Below, in pieces: positions 1-8,054 of a DNA stretch of 64,000 bases. The DNA comes from Pelomonas sp051857475 (GTDB lineage Bacteria > Pseudomonadota > Gammaproteobacteria > Burkholderiales > Burkholderiaceae_C), in contig NZ_JBPZGZ010000004.1 of NCBI RefSeq assembly GCF_051857475.1, forward strand, positions 310,001 through 374,000, written 5' to 3'. Within the stretch, counting starts at the first letter, position 1; the number at the start of each line of letters is the position of its first letter. The translations under genes and the position numbers were made by a program. Below the pieces are notes generated by a model. The model searched no databases and was not told where the DNA came from. It was given only the letters and a program-made list of their open reading frames with translations.

Positions 1-350
1 GTATCGATGCTGAGTTCGAGCCGGCCGCGCTGGATGCTTCCGTGCCGAGCTTTGCCCTGCAGAGCCTGGTGGAGAACGCCGTACGCCACGGCGCCGCGCC
101 GCGTGTGGAGGCGACGACCTTGCGTGTCCGCGCGAAGGTCGAAGGCGAGAAGCTGATCGTCACCGTCGAGGACGATGGCATGGGTGCCGAGCCGGCCGCG
201 CTGGAGGCAGGCGGCACCGGCCTGCGCCGCCTTCGCGAGCGCCTGGGTTGGCTCTACGGCGGCAGCGCGTCGCTGGCCGTGCAGACCCAGCCGGGCCGCG
301 GCCTGAGTGCCGAACTGCGCCTGCCCCTGAAGTCGCCCGAAGACGAATGA
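1..350 (+). CDS. LytS-type sensor histidine kinase, C-terminal fragment
   Basis: The 5' end lies outside the window; the frame is open from base 3. What remains is the HATPase domain of a membrane sensor kinase of the LytS/AlgZ type, which phosphorylates a LytTR response regulator. Visible ATP-binding motifs are the N box (SLVENAVRHG), a G1-like DDGMG and a G2-like GTGLRRLRERL. The stop overlaps the start of the next gene in an ATGA junction, so kinase and regulator are translationally coupled. The signal sensed cannot be inferred because the sensor domain is missing. Confidence 0.9.
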   Translation, partial: IDAEFEPAALDASVPSFALQSLVENAVRHGAAPRVEATTLRVRAKVEGEKLIVTVEDDGMGAEPAALEAGGTGLRRLRERLGWLYGGSASLAVQTQPGRGLSAELRLPLKSPEDE

Positions 351-1099
351 GCACGGCCGCCGTCACCGCGCTGATTGCCGACGACGAGCCCGTCGCCCGT
401 GCCGGCCTGCGCCATCTGCTGCGCGGCTTGCCCTGGTTGCACTGCATCGGCGAGGCGGCCGACGGCCCGGCGGCCCTGGCCGAGATCCAGCGCCTCAAGC
501 CCGAGCTGGTCTTCCTGGACATCCAGATGCCGGGCCTGCTCGGCACCGAGGTGTTGCGCCGCCTGGCCGAGGCTGGCACGCCGCCCCTGGTCATCTTCAC
601 GACGGCCCATGCCGAGCATGCGATCACGGCCTTCGAGCTGGGCGCCCTGGACTATCTGCTCAAGCCCTTTGGCGCCGAGCGCCTGAACGCGACGTTGGAG
701 CGCGTACGCGCGGCCCTGGGCGAGCCCGTGCCGCCGGCGCTGGAGCGCCTGGCCGAGCTGCTGGGCCGCGGGCCGCTGACGCGCCTGTTCGTGCGCAGCG
801 GCTCGGCCATCGTGCCGGTGGCGGTCAGCGAGGTCAGCCATTTCGAGGCGGTGGGCGACTATGTGGCGGTGCATGCCGGCGGTGCCGAGCATCTGCTGCA
901 CCTGGCCCTGGCGCGACTGGAGGACAGGCTGGACGCCGAGCGCTGGGTGCGCATCCACCGGGGCTGCATCGTCAACCTGGACGCGGTGGCGCGCTTTCGC
1001 CGCCTGGCCAACGGCCAGCTCAGCGCCGAGCTGAAGGACGGCCAGGCCCTGATGGTCAGCCGCAGCCGGTCGCAGGCCTTGCGCGGCTTGGCGGGTTAG
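347..1099 (+). CDS. LytTR-family response regulator
   Basis: 250 aa. An N-terminal receiver domain (about 5-120) has the acidic pocket ADDEP and the phospho-acceptor Asp58 in FLDIQMPG, with TTAHAEHA and KPF further on. The C-terminal half is a LytTR DNA-binding domain (about 145-250), with FEAVGDYVAVH and the typical RIHRGCIVNLDAV. I chose the ATG at 347 because it overlaps the kinase stop by 4 nt and gives a standard-length receiver; an upstream in-frame extension lacks homology. It is the cognate partner of the preceding kinase. Targets are unknown; LytTR proteins bind direct repeats. Confidence 0.93.
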   Translation: MSTAAVTALIADDEPVARAGLRHLLRGLPWLHCIGEAADGPAALAEIQRLKPELVFLDIQMPGLLGTEVLRRLAEAGTPPLVIFTTAHAEHAITAFELGALDYLLKPFGAERLNATLERVRAALGEPVPPALERLAELLGRGPLTRLFVRSGSAIVPVAVSEVSHFEAVGDYVAVHAGGAEHLLHLALARLEDRLDAERWVRIHRGCIVNLDAVARFRRLANGQLSAELKDGQALMVSRSRSQALRGLAG

Positions 1100-1166
1100 G
1101 CAGGACCCAGGGCGGGGCGCCGCCAGCCCGTTTTCGTGCGATGGCGGGATGCTGCGGCGCGCCATC

Positions 1167-1199
1167 GGTGCGCCGCGCACCATGACAGGGCTGTCATGG
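1167..1199. promoter_or_regulatory. Two adjacent inverted repeats upstream of urtA
   Basis: Two palindromes abut. The first, 1167-1181, has arms GGTGC and GCACC around GCCGC. The second, 1180-1199, has perfect 8-bp arms CCATGACA and TGTCATGG around GGGC. They lie 55-87 bp upstream of the sigma-54 promoter element, where an enhancer-binding protein would be expected. They could instead form an RNA hairpin ending the LytTR transcript, but there is no T-run. The binding protein is unknown. Confidence 0.4.
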
Positions 1200-1253
1200 G
1201 CTGTAACCGTGCGGCGGCTGTGGCGATCGCCGGGTGTGACGAAGTGCACGGGC

Positions 1254-1268
1254 TGGCACGGGGCTTGC
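1254..1268 (+). promoter_or_regulatory. Sigma-54 (RpoN) promoter of urtABCDE
   Basis: TGGCACGGGGCTTGC matches the -24/-12 consensus TGGCAC-N5-TTGC with exact GG-N10-GC spacing. It ends 52 bp before the urtA start, leaving a short 5' UTR. Urea uptake is commonly under nitrogen (NtrC/RpoN) control, which fits. A Shine-Dalgarno GGAGG lies at about 1308-1312. Confidence 0.75.
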
Positions 1269-1320
1269 GCTCAGTGCACCCGGCTACTCGATCCCTCAAT
1301 CCAACCCGGAGGATTCCCCG

Positions 1321-2571
1321 ATGCTTCGCCGTTCTGCTCTTGCGCTGGCCGTTGGTGCCAGCCTGCTCACCCCCGCCGCCTTTGCCGCCGACACCATCAA
1401 GGTCGGCGTGCTGCATTCGCTGTCGGGCACCATGGCCATCTCCGAGACCGTGCTCAAGGACACGGTGCTGATGGCCATCGACGAGATCAATGCCAAGGGC
1501 GGCCTGCTCGGCAAGAAGCTGGAGCCGGTGGTGGTGGACCCGGCCTCCAACTGGCCGCTGTTCGCCGAGAAGGCCAAGCAGCTCATCTCGCAGGACAAGG
1601 TCGCCGTCGTGTTCGGCTGCTGGACCTCGGTCAGCCGCAAGTCGGTGCTGCCGGTCTTCGAGCAGACCAACTCGCTGCTCTTCTACCCCGTGCAGTACGA
1701 GGGTGAGGAGCTGAGCAAGAACGTGTTCTACACGGGTGCCGCGCCCAACCAGCAGGCCATTCCTGCCGTCGAATACCTGATGAGCAAGGACGGCGGCGGC
1801 GCCAAGCGCTTCGTGCTGCTGGGCACCGACTATGTCTACCCCCGCACGACCAACAAGATCCTGCGCGCCTTCCTGAAGAGCAAGGGCATCCCCGACGCCG
1901 ACATCATGGAGGACTACACCCCCTTCGGCCACGCGGACTATCAAAGCATCATCGCCAAGATCAATAAGTTCGCCGCCGAGGGCAAGAAGACGGCCGTCAT
2001 CTCGACGATCAACGGCGACTCCAACGTGCCCTTCTACAAGGAACTGGGCAACCAGGGCCTGAAGGCGACCGACGTGCCGGTGGTGGCCTTCTCGGTGGGT
2101 GAGGAAGAGCTGCGCGGCGTGGACACCAAGCCGCTGCAAGGCCACCTGGCCGCCTGGAACTACTTCATGTCCATCAAGGCGCCGGCCAACGACGCCTTCA
2201 TCAAGAAGTGGAGCGACTACGCCAAGGCCAAGGGCATTGCCGGCCACAAGGACAAGCCGCTGACCAACGACCCGATGGAAGCCACCTACATCGGCATCAA
2301 CATGTGGGCGCAGGCGGTGACCAAGGCCAAGAGCACCGACACCGACAAGGTCATCGCCGCCATGGCCGGCCAGACCTTCACGGCGCCCTCGGGCATCACG
2401 TCAAAGATGGACGAGAAGAATCACCACCTGCACAAGTCGGTCTTCATCGGCGAGGTGAAGGCGGACGGCCAGTTCAACGTGGTGTGGAAGACGCCGGGAC
2501 CGGTCAAGGCTCAGCCGTGGAGCCCCTTCATCCCCGAGAACAAGGGCAAGAAGGACGAGCCCGCGAAGTAA
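1321..2571 (+). CDS. urtA: Urea ABC transporter, periplasmic substrate-binding protein
   Basis: 416 aa. Captures urea (and short amides) in the periplasm for the UrtBC permease. A Sec signal peptide of about 22 residues ends in AAFA before ADTIKVGVLHS. The body is a periplasmic binding protein of the branched-chain amino acid/urea type, with the UrtA-typical FGCWTSVSRKSVLPV and YPVQYEGEE. It is the first gene of urtABCDE, preceded by a good Shine-Dalgarno and a sigma-54 promoter. Two strong hairpins follow it, as is common after highly expressed binding-protein genes. The whole-operon context makes the urea assignment secure relative to amino acid binders. Confidence 0.95.
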   Translation: MLRRSALALAVGASLLTPAAFAADTIKVGVLHSLSGTMAISETVLKDTVLMAIDEINAKGGLLGKKLEPVVVDPASNWPLFAEKAKQLISQDKVAVVFGCWTSVSRKSVLPVFEQTNSLLFYPVQYEGEELSKNVFYTGAAPNQQAIPAVEYLMSKDGGGAKRFVLLGTDYVYPRTTNKILRAFLKSKGIPDADIMEDYTPFGHADYQSIIAKINKFAAEGKKTAVISTINGDSNVPFYKELGNQGLKATDVPVVAFSVGEEELRGVDTKPLQGHLAAWNYFMSIKAPANDAFIKKWSDYAKAKGIAGHKDKPLTNDPMEATYIGINMWAQAVTKAKSTDTDKVIAAMAGQTFTAPSGITSKMDEKNHHLHKSVFIGEVKADGQFNVVWKTPGPVKAQPWSPFIPENKGKKDEPAK

Positions 2572-2582
2572 AGCCGGCCGTG

Positions 2583-2638
2583 CCGCAGCGACAACTGCGG
2601 CCGGACGGCGCGCTGCCGTGGGCTGGGTCCACGGCAGC
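2583..2638 (+). other. Tandem RNA hairpins between urtA and urtB
   Basis: Hairpin 1 (2583-2600) has arms CCGCAG and CTGCGG. Hairpin 2 (2612-2638) has perfect 10-bp arms GCTGCCGTGG and CCACGGCAGC with a 7-nt loop. No T-run follows, so these look like transcript-stabilising or partial-termination structures that raise urtA over urtBCDE, not a full terminator. Confidence 0.55.
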
Positions 2639-2690
2639 CACCTCGATGGTGCGCGCGATGCGCATCACGCTTTCGTTCGCTTGGCTCTTC

Positions 2691-4232
2691 ATGATCAAAC
2701 GACTTCTTCTGGGATGCCTGCTCCTGCTGAGCGGCTTGTCGGCCTGGGCCTTGCCGCCCGAGCTGGCCTCGCGCATCGCGGCGGGTGAGGGCGACGACCG
2801 CGTCGCGGCCATCCAGCAGGCGCTGGCCGCTGGCGACGTGTCGCTCGGGCCCTTCCTGCGTGCGTTGCTGGAAGGCCGTGTGCGTGTGAAGGGCGGCCAG
2901 GCTCTGGTCATTGCCGAAGGCGCAACGGCACCGGCGGATGCCGAGGAGCCCATGCTGAACAACCGCATGCGCCGCGAGATCGATGCGGCGCTGGCGGGGC
3001 TGGACCTGCTGTCCAAGGACCGCGACACGCGCGCCAAGGCGCTGGCGACGCTGCGCGACGATGCCGATGCGTCCAAGCTCGCGCTGTTCGAGAAGGCGCT
3101 GGCAGCCGAGAGCGACGTGGGCTTGCGTGCCCAACTGAATTCGCTGGTGGCGGGCGCCAAGCTGTCGTCCACCGACCCGGGCCAACGCCGTGCCGCGGCG
3201 ACCGAGCTGGCAGGCAGCGCCGACCCCGCCACGCGGGCCCTGCTGCTGGAAAAGCTGGCGGCCGAGTCCGACCCCGGCGCCAAGGCCGCGATGCAGCAGG
3301 CCACCGACGCCATCGGCTCGCGCCTGGCTTGGGGGGAGCGTGCCCAGTTGCTGTTCTCCGGGCTCAGCCTCGGTTCGGTGCTGCTGCTGGTGGCCCTGGG
3401 CCTGGCCATCACCTACGGCCTGATGGGCGTCATCAACATGGCCCATGGCGAGCTGCTGATGGTGGGCGCCTATGCGACCTACTGCGTACAGCAGGGTTTC
3501 AGGGCCTGGGCGCCCGGCGCCTTCGACTACTACCTGTGGATCGCGCTGCCGGCGAGCTTTCTCGCCGCCGCACTGGTGGGCGCGGCGATGGAGCGCACGG
3601 TCATCCGCTGGCTCTACGGCCGGCCGCTGGAGACGCTGCTGGCGACCTGGGGCATTTCGCTGGTGCTGATGCAAGCCGTGCGCACGCTGTTCGGCGCGCA
3701 GAACGTGGCGGTGGAAAACCCCGCCTGGCTGTCCGGCGGCTGGGCCCTGCTGCCCAACCTGACCCTGCCCTACAACCGCATGGCCATCCTCGCCTTCGCC
3801 GGCCTCGTGCTGGGCGGCATGGCGATGCTGCTGGCCAAGACGCGCCTGGGCCTGATGGTGCGCGGCGTCACGCAGAACCGCCGCATGGCCGCCTGTGTGG
3901 GCGTGAACACGGCCAGGGTCGACACGATGGCCTTCGCGCTGGGCTCCGGCATCGCCGGCCTGGCCGGCTGCGCGCTGAGCCAGATCGGCAACGTGGGGCC
4001 TGACCTGGGCCAGAGCTACATCGTCGATGCCTTCATGGTCGTCGTGCTGGGCGGCGTCGGCCAGCTGGCTGGCACCGTCTATGCCGGCCTGGGCCTGGGC
4101 GTGCTGTCCAAGCTGCTGGAAGGCTGGCAGGGCGCGGTGCTCGCCAAGATCGCGCTGTTGATGCTGCTGGTGCTCGTCATCCAGAAGAAGCCCCAGGGCC
4201 TGTTCGCGCTGAAGGGCAGGTCGGTCGAATGA
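2691..4232 (+). CDS. urtB: Urea ABC transporter permease UrtB
   Basis: 513 aa from the ATG at 2691. Inner-membrane permease subunit pairing with UrtC. It begins with a signal-like hydrophobic segment (MIKRLLLGCLLLLSGLSAWA), followed by a periplasmic helical region of about 190 residues typical of UrtB. A LivH-type permease core follows from about residue 220 (FSGLSLGSVLLLVALGLAITYG, then GVINMAHGELLMVGAYAT). Alternative in-frame ATGs at 2646 and 2658 exist; none has a clear Shine-Dalgarno, and 2691 places the hydrophobic segment at the N-terminus. Its stop overlaps urtC by 4 nt. Confidence 0.93.
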   Translation: MIKRLLLGCLLLLSGLSAWALPPELASRIAAGEGDDRVAAIQQALAAGDVSLGPFLRALLEGRVRVKGGQALVIAEGATAPADAEEPMLNNRMRREIDAALAGLDLLSKDRDTRAKALATLRDDADASKLALFEKALAAESDVGLRAQLNSLVAGAKLSSTDPGQRRAAATELAGSADPATRALLLEKLAAESDPGAKAAMQQATDAIGSRLAWGERAQLLFSGLSLGSVLLLVALGLAITYGLMGVINMAHGELLMVGAYATYCVQQGFRAWAPGAFDYYLWIALPASFLAAALVGAAMERTVIRWLYGRPLETLLATWGISLVLMQAVRTLFGAQNVAVENPAWLSGGWALLPNLTLPYNRMAILAFAGLVLGGMAMLLAKTRLGLMVRGVTQNRRMAACVGVNTARVDTMAFALGSGIAGLAGCALSQIGNVGPDLGQSYIVDAFMVVVLGGVGQLAGTVYAGLGLGVLSKLLEGWQGAVLAKIALLMLLVLVIQKKPQGLFALKGRSVE

Positions 4233-5275
4233 AGAAGACATTGCTCATCGCGGTGGCCCTGGTCGTGCTGCTGGTGCCCTTGCTGCATCTCGCCTTCCCG
4301 CCCGGCCACGCGCTGCATCTCAGCGAGTTCTATGTCGGCCTGCTCGGCAAATTCCTCTGCTTTGCCATCTGCGCGCTGGCACTGGATTTGATCTGGGGCT
4401 TTGGCGGCATCCTGTCGCTGGGCCACGGCCTGTTCTTTGCGCTCGGCGGCTACGGCATGGGCATGTACCTCATGCGCCAGATCGGCCGCGAGGGCCAGTA
4501 CCAGTCGGACCTGCCGGACTTCATGGTCTTCCTGAACTGGAAGGAACTGCCCTGGCACTGGGCGCTCAGCGACTCGCTGGTCGGGCAGATCTTCCTGGCG
4601 CTGGCCGTGCCCGGCCTGCTGGCGGCGGTGTTCGGCTGGTTCGCCTTCCGCTCGCGCATCCAGGGCGTCTACTTCTCCATCATCACGCAGGCGCTGACGG
4701 TGGCGGCCATGCTGCTCTTCTTCCGCAACGAGACGGGTTTCGGCGGCAACAACGGCTTCACCGACTTCAAGCGCATCGCGGGCATGCCGCTGAACACGCC
4801 GGGCATGAAGGTCGGCCTGTGCATCGCCAGCGGCGTTGCGTTGATCGCCTGCTACCTGATCGCCAGGGGACTGACGAACAGCCGCTGGGGCCGCATCCTG
4901 CAGGCCATCCGGGATGCCGAAGGCCGCGTGCGCTTCCTCGGCTATGACCCCGTCGCCTTCAAGCTCAGCGCCTACGTCATCTCCGCCATGATGTGCGCGC
5001 TTGCCGGCATCCTCTACGTGCCCCAGGTTGGCATCATCAACCCGGGCGAGATGAGCCCGGCGGCCAGCATCGAAATGGCCATCTGGGCGGCGGTGGGTGG
5101 CCGCGGCACGCTGATCGGTCCGGTACTGGGCGCCTTCTTCGTCAACGGCACCAAGTCCGTCTTCACGGCCTGGTGGCCCGAGGGCTGGCTCTACATCCTC
5201 GGCGGCCTCTTCATCGCGGTGACGCTGTTCCTGCCGCAGGGCTTGATGGGCCTGGCACGGAGGTTCAAGAAATGA
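4229..5275 (+). CDS. urtC: Urea ABC transporter permease UrtC
   Basis: 348 aa, LivM-type inner-membrane permease. It has about ten hydrophobic segments, the conserved ALDLIWGFGGILSLGHGLFFALGGYGMGMY, and a C-terminal FVNGTKSVFTAWWPEGWLYILGG that is characteristic of UrtC. The start overlaps urtB (ATGA) and the end overlaps urtD (ATGA), so subunits are translationally coupled in one operon. Confidence 0.95.
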   Translation: MKKTLLIAVALVVLLVPLLHLAFPPGHALHLSEFYVGLLGKFLCFAICALALDLIWGFGGILSLGHGLFFALGGYGMGMYLMRQIGREGQYQSDLPDFMVFLNWKELPWHWALSDSLVGQIFLALAVPGLLAAVFGWFAFRSRIQGVYFSIITQALTVAAMLLFFRNETGFGGNNGFTDFKRIAGMPLNTPGMKVGLCIASGVALIACYLIARGLTNSRWGRILQAIRDAEGRVRFLGYDPVAFKLSAYVISAMMCALAGILYVPQVGIINPGEMSPAASIEMAIWAAVGGRGTLIGPVLGAFFVNGTKSVFTAWWPEGWLYILGGLFIAVTLFLPQGLMGLARRFKK

Positions 5276-6105
5276 CACCGGAACTTCTCGAAGCCGGTTC
5301 CGAGGCGCGCTCACGCGCGTTGACCCGCATCGCCACGGCCGGCGAACCCATCTTCAACCAGGGCGTGGCGCTATACGTCGAAGACCTCAGGGTCGCCTTC
5401 GACGGCTTCCAGGCCCTGGGTGGCCTGTCCTTCACGGTGGGTGTCGGTGAACTGCGCTGCGTCATCGGCCCCAACGGCGCCGGCAAGACGACGACCATGG
5501 ATTGCCTGACCGGCAAGACGCGGCCCGACAGCGGGCGCATCTACTTCGGCAGCAACCTCAACCTGCGCCTGATGAGCGAGCAGCAGATCGCCCGCGCCGG
5601 TATCGGCCGCAAATTCCAGAAGCCGACGGTCTTCGAGGCACTGACGGTGGCCGAGAACCTGGAGCTGGCATTGGCCGGCGATCGCCGCGCGCGCTTCGCC
5701 ATGCGCGCCAAGCTCGACGGTGAACAACGGGACCGCCTCGACGAGTTGCTGAACACGGTTCATCTGGCCGACGAGCGCGAACGCGTCGCCGGCCTGCTGA
5801 GTCATGGCCAGAAGCAGTGGCTGGAGATCGGCATGCTGCTGGCCCAGGACCCCAAGCTTCTGCTGCTCGACGAGCCCGTCGCCGGCATGACCGACGAAGA
5901 GACCGAACGCACCGCCGAGCTCTTCCTGAGCCTGGAGGGCAAGCACTCGCTGGTCGTCGTCGAGCACGACATGAGTTTTGTCGCCACGCTGGCGGGTGCG
6001 CATCGCACGGTCACGGTGCTGCATGAAGGCCAGACCCTGGCCGAGGGCACGATGGCGGCGGTGCAGTCCGATGAGAAAGTGATCGAGGTGTACCTTGGCC
6101 GATGA
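5272..6105 (+). CDS. urtD: Urea ABC transporter ATP-binding protein UrtD
   Basis: 277 aa. Cytoplasmic ATPase with Walker A GPNGAGKTT, an ABC signature region LSHGQKQWLEIGMLL and Walker B LLLLDEPVAGM, plus the H-loop VVEHDM. The ATG at 5272 overlaps the urtC stop. The roughly 40 residues before the ABC core are longer than in LivG but seen in UrtD proteins. It forms the nucleotide-binding pair with UrtE. Confidence 0.94.
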   Translation: MTPELLEAGSEARSRALTRIATAGEPIFNQGVALYVEDLRVAFDGFQALGGLSFTVGVGELRCVIGPNGAGKTTTMDCLTGKTRPDSGRIYFGSNLNLRLMSEQQIARAGIGRKFQKPTVFEALTVAENLELALAGDRRARFAMRAKLDGEQRDRLDELLNTVHLADERERVAGLLSHGQKQWLEIGMLLAQDPKLLLLDEPVAGMTDEETERTAELFLSLEGKHSLVVVEHDMSFVATLAGAHRTVTVLHEGQTLAEGTMAAVQSDEKVIEVYLGR

Positions 6106-6799
6106 GATTCTTCGCGTCGAGAGCCTGCATCAGCATTACGGCGGCTCCAACATCCTGCGTGGCCTCAGCTTCGATCTGAAGCCCGGCGAGATCACCGTCG
6201 TCATGGGCCGCAACGGCGTCGGCAAGACGACGCTGCTGAAGAGCCTGATGGGCGTCGTGCCCATCACGTCCGGCAGCATCACGCTGGCCGGCGAGAACAT
6301 CAACAAGCTGCGCACCCACCAGCGCGTGCGCGCCGGCCTGGGCTATGTGCCCCAGGGCCGCGAGATCTTCGGGCGGCTGTCGGTCATCGAGAACCTGCAG
6401 ATGGGACTGGCCAGCCAGCCGGCCGGCACGCCGCTGTCGTCCGAGCTGTTCGAGCTCTTTCCGGTCCTCGCCAAGATGCGCTCGCGCCGCGGGGGTGACC
6501 TGTCGGGTGGCCAGCAGCAGCAGCTGGCCATCGCGCGGGCGCTGGCGCCTGGCCCGAAGGTGCTGCTGCTGGACGAGCCGACCGAAGGCATCCAGCCCAA
6601 CGTCATCCAGGACATCGGCCGCGTCATCAAGCACCTGGCCCACGACAAGGGCTTGTCGGTGGTGCTGGTGGAGCAGTACTACGATTTCTGCGCCGAGCTG
6701 GCCGACCAATATCTGCTGATGCAGCGGGGCGAGATCGTCATGCGCGGGCGTGGGCAGGACATGGCGGCGGACGGCGTGAGGGAGCGGCTGGCAATCTGA
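6095..6799 (+). CDS. urtE: Urea ABC transporter ATP-binding protein UrtE
   Basis: 234 aa, LivF-type ATPase. Walker A GRNGVGKTT, signature LSGGQQQQLAIARAL, Walker B VLLLDEPTEGIQPN. The start is TTG at 6095, inside the end of urtD (11-nt overlap), with GAGGTG just upstream as Shine-Dalgarno; no ATG lies nearby in frame. Last gene of the urea uptake operon; urease genes are not in the window. Confidence 0.94.
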   Translation: MADEILRVESLHQHYGGSNILRGLSFDLKPGEITVVMGRNGVGKTTLLKSLMGVVPITSGSITLAGENINKLRTHQRVRAGLGYVPQGREIFGRLSVIENLQMGLASQPAGTPLSSELFELFPVLAKMRSRRGGDLSGGQQQQLAIARALAPGPKVLLLDEPTEGIQPNVIQDIGRVIKHLAHDKGLSVVLVEQYYDFCAELADQYLLMQRGEIVMRGRGQDMAADGVRERLAI

Positions 6800-6864
6800 C
6801 GTCGGCTCAATGCCAGGGGTGGTCGTATCCTCTTCGCCTCGCGCGAACTTGACGGAGCCGCCGC

Positions 6865-7260
6865 ATGGCCGACGCACACGACCCCTTTCACGCTCACATC
6901 TACTTTGACGCCTCGGATCGCGCTGTCGCCGAGCAACTTCATGCCGAACTGAGAAGCAAGAAAGGCAGCGGCGAACTGGCCGACGTCTTGCATGTCGGGA
7001 AGATGATCGAACGGCCGGTGGGGCCCCATCCGAAACCGCAGTACGAGGTCCACTTCTACAGGACGGCGCTGCCGACCATCCTTGAGCTCATCAAGGCCAC
7101 CCGGTTGGGAGCGCTGGTTCACGAATTGACGGACGACGATCTGGCGGACCACACGACCCTGGCGATCTGGATCGGCGAGCCTTTGCCCCTCGATCTCTCC
7201 TGCATGGATCCGCCGGGCAAGAACCAGGGGTTTGCCAGATTCGGGAATGCCGACTTCTGA
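6865..7260 (+). CDS. DOPA 4,5-dioxygenase family protein
   Basis: 131 aa. Belongs to the small DOPA 4,5-dioxygenase family (fungal and bacterial extradiol-type enzymes). Recognisable conserved positions are HAHIYFD near the N-terminus, VGPHP in the middle, LGALVHELTDDDLADHT, then an AIWIGEPLPLD motif; the conserved His residues are candidate metal ligands. In bacteria the physiological substrate is usually unknown. The gene has its own upstream gap of 65 nt after urtE and is followed closely by a GNAT gene. Family assignment is good; substrate is not known. Confidence 0.8.
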   Translation: MADAHDPFHAHIYFDASDRAVAEQLHAELRSKKGSGELADVLHVGKMIERPVGPHPKPQYEVHFYRTALPTILELIKATRLGALVHELTDDDLADHTTLAIWIGEPLPLDLSCMDPPGKNQGFARFGNADF

Positions 7261-7284
7261 GCGTCAGGAGTTGAGGCCACCATC

Positions 7285-7890
7285 ATGCAAATCACCGCCG
7301 CAGCCCCGTCCGACATCGAAGCCGCTGTGGCCCGACTGGCGGCCGCTTTCGAGAACGACCCGATCACCGGGTTTCTGCTGCAGACCGGGCCTGGCTACCG
7401 GGAGCGCGTGACGCAGTTCTTCTCGCTGCTGATGGGCGCGCGACTCGCCCTGGGCATGCCGGTGCTCGTCGCGCGAGACGCGGCAGGCGTTCATGGCACG
7501 GCAATGGGTTACACCACGGCGCGACCGGTGTGGCCGAAGCCCTTCGCAGACGACTGGGACCATTTCGAGAACGCCATCCCCGGGCTCAGGGAGCGCATGG
7601 CCGTCTACGACGAGATCGCCGACAAGGGCAAGCCAGCCGAGCCGCACTACTACCTCGGCGTTCTGGGCCTGGACCCGGTCCTGCAGGGCCGCGGCATCGG
7701 GATGCAATTGCTCCAGGCCTTCTGCGAACGATCGGCCGCGGACTCACGGTCAGCGGGCGTCTATCTGGAGACGGCGAACCCTTCGAATGTGAGCTTCTAC
7801 CAACGAGCCGGCTTCGAGGAGACCGGTCGGGGGGGCCTGGGTGATGCGACGCTGTGGTGCCTGTTCCTGCGCCACTGCAGCGACACTTGA
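7285..7890 (+). CDS. GNAT family N-acetyltransferase
   Basis: 201 aa. The acetyl-CoA-binding motif is visible as LGLDPVLQGRGIGMQLLQ (Q-x-x-G-x-G/A type), followed by VYLETANPSNVSFYQRAGFEE, the usual GNAT beta6-alpha4 segment. The acceptor substrate cannot be told from sequence. The ATG at 7285 is preceded by AGGAG. It lies 24 nt after the DOPA-dioxygenase-like gene, so the two may be co-transcribed. Confidence 0.88.
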   Translation: MQITAAAPSDIEAAVARLAAAFENDPITGFLLQTGPGYRERVTQFFSLLMGARLALGMPVLVARDAAGVHGTAMGYTTARPVWPKPFADDWDHFENAIPGLRERMAVYDEIADKGKPAEPHYYLGVLGLDPVLQGRGIGMQLLQAFCERSAADSRSAGVYLETANPSNVSFYQRAGFEETGRGGLGDATLWCLFLRHCSDT

Positions 7891-7945
7891 TGGCAGGTCG
7901 GGCGCGATATCCAGCGGCCCAACCGTCGATCGCAGGGAGCACACA

Positions 7946-8044
7946 ATGACCGAAACCGCATGGCTGACACTCGGAGCTGCCGCTCTCGTCGTCTGGGGGC
8001 TCAAGCTGATCTTCTTCGGCTGCACGAAAAAGACCGGCACCTGA
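7946..8044 (+). CDS. Small single-pass membrane protein
   Basis: 32 aa, with the ATG at 7946 preceded by AGGGAG at a good distance. It consists of a short N-terminus, one transmembrane helix (LTLGAAALVVWGLKLIFFG) and a tail CTKKTGT with one Cys. It sits between the GNAT gene and the next hypothetical membrane-anchored protein, 10 nt upstream of the latter, suggesting co-transcription. No function is recognised. Confidence 0.5.
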   Translation: MTETAWLTLGAAALVVWGLKLIFFGCTKKTGT

Positions 8045-8054
8045 GAGTGCGCTT

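Noticed and set aside
1167..1181. NtrC binding site
   Set aside because: The half-sites GGTGC and GCACC are in the reverse orientation to the NtrC consensus.
2511..4241. Minus-strand frame opposite urtB
   Set aside because: Gln/His/Arg-rich shadow of a conserved permease gene.
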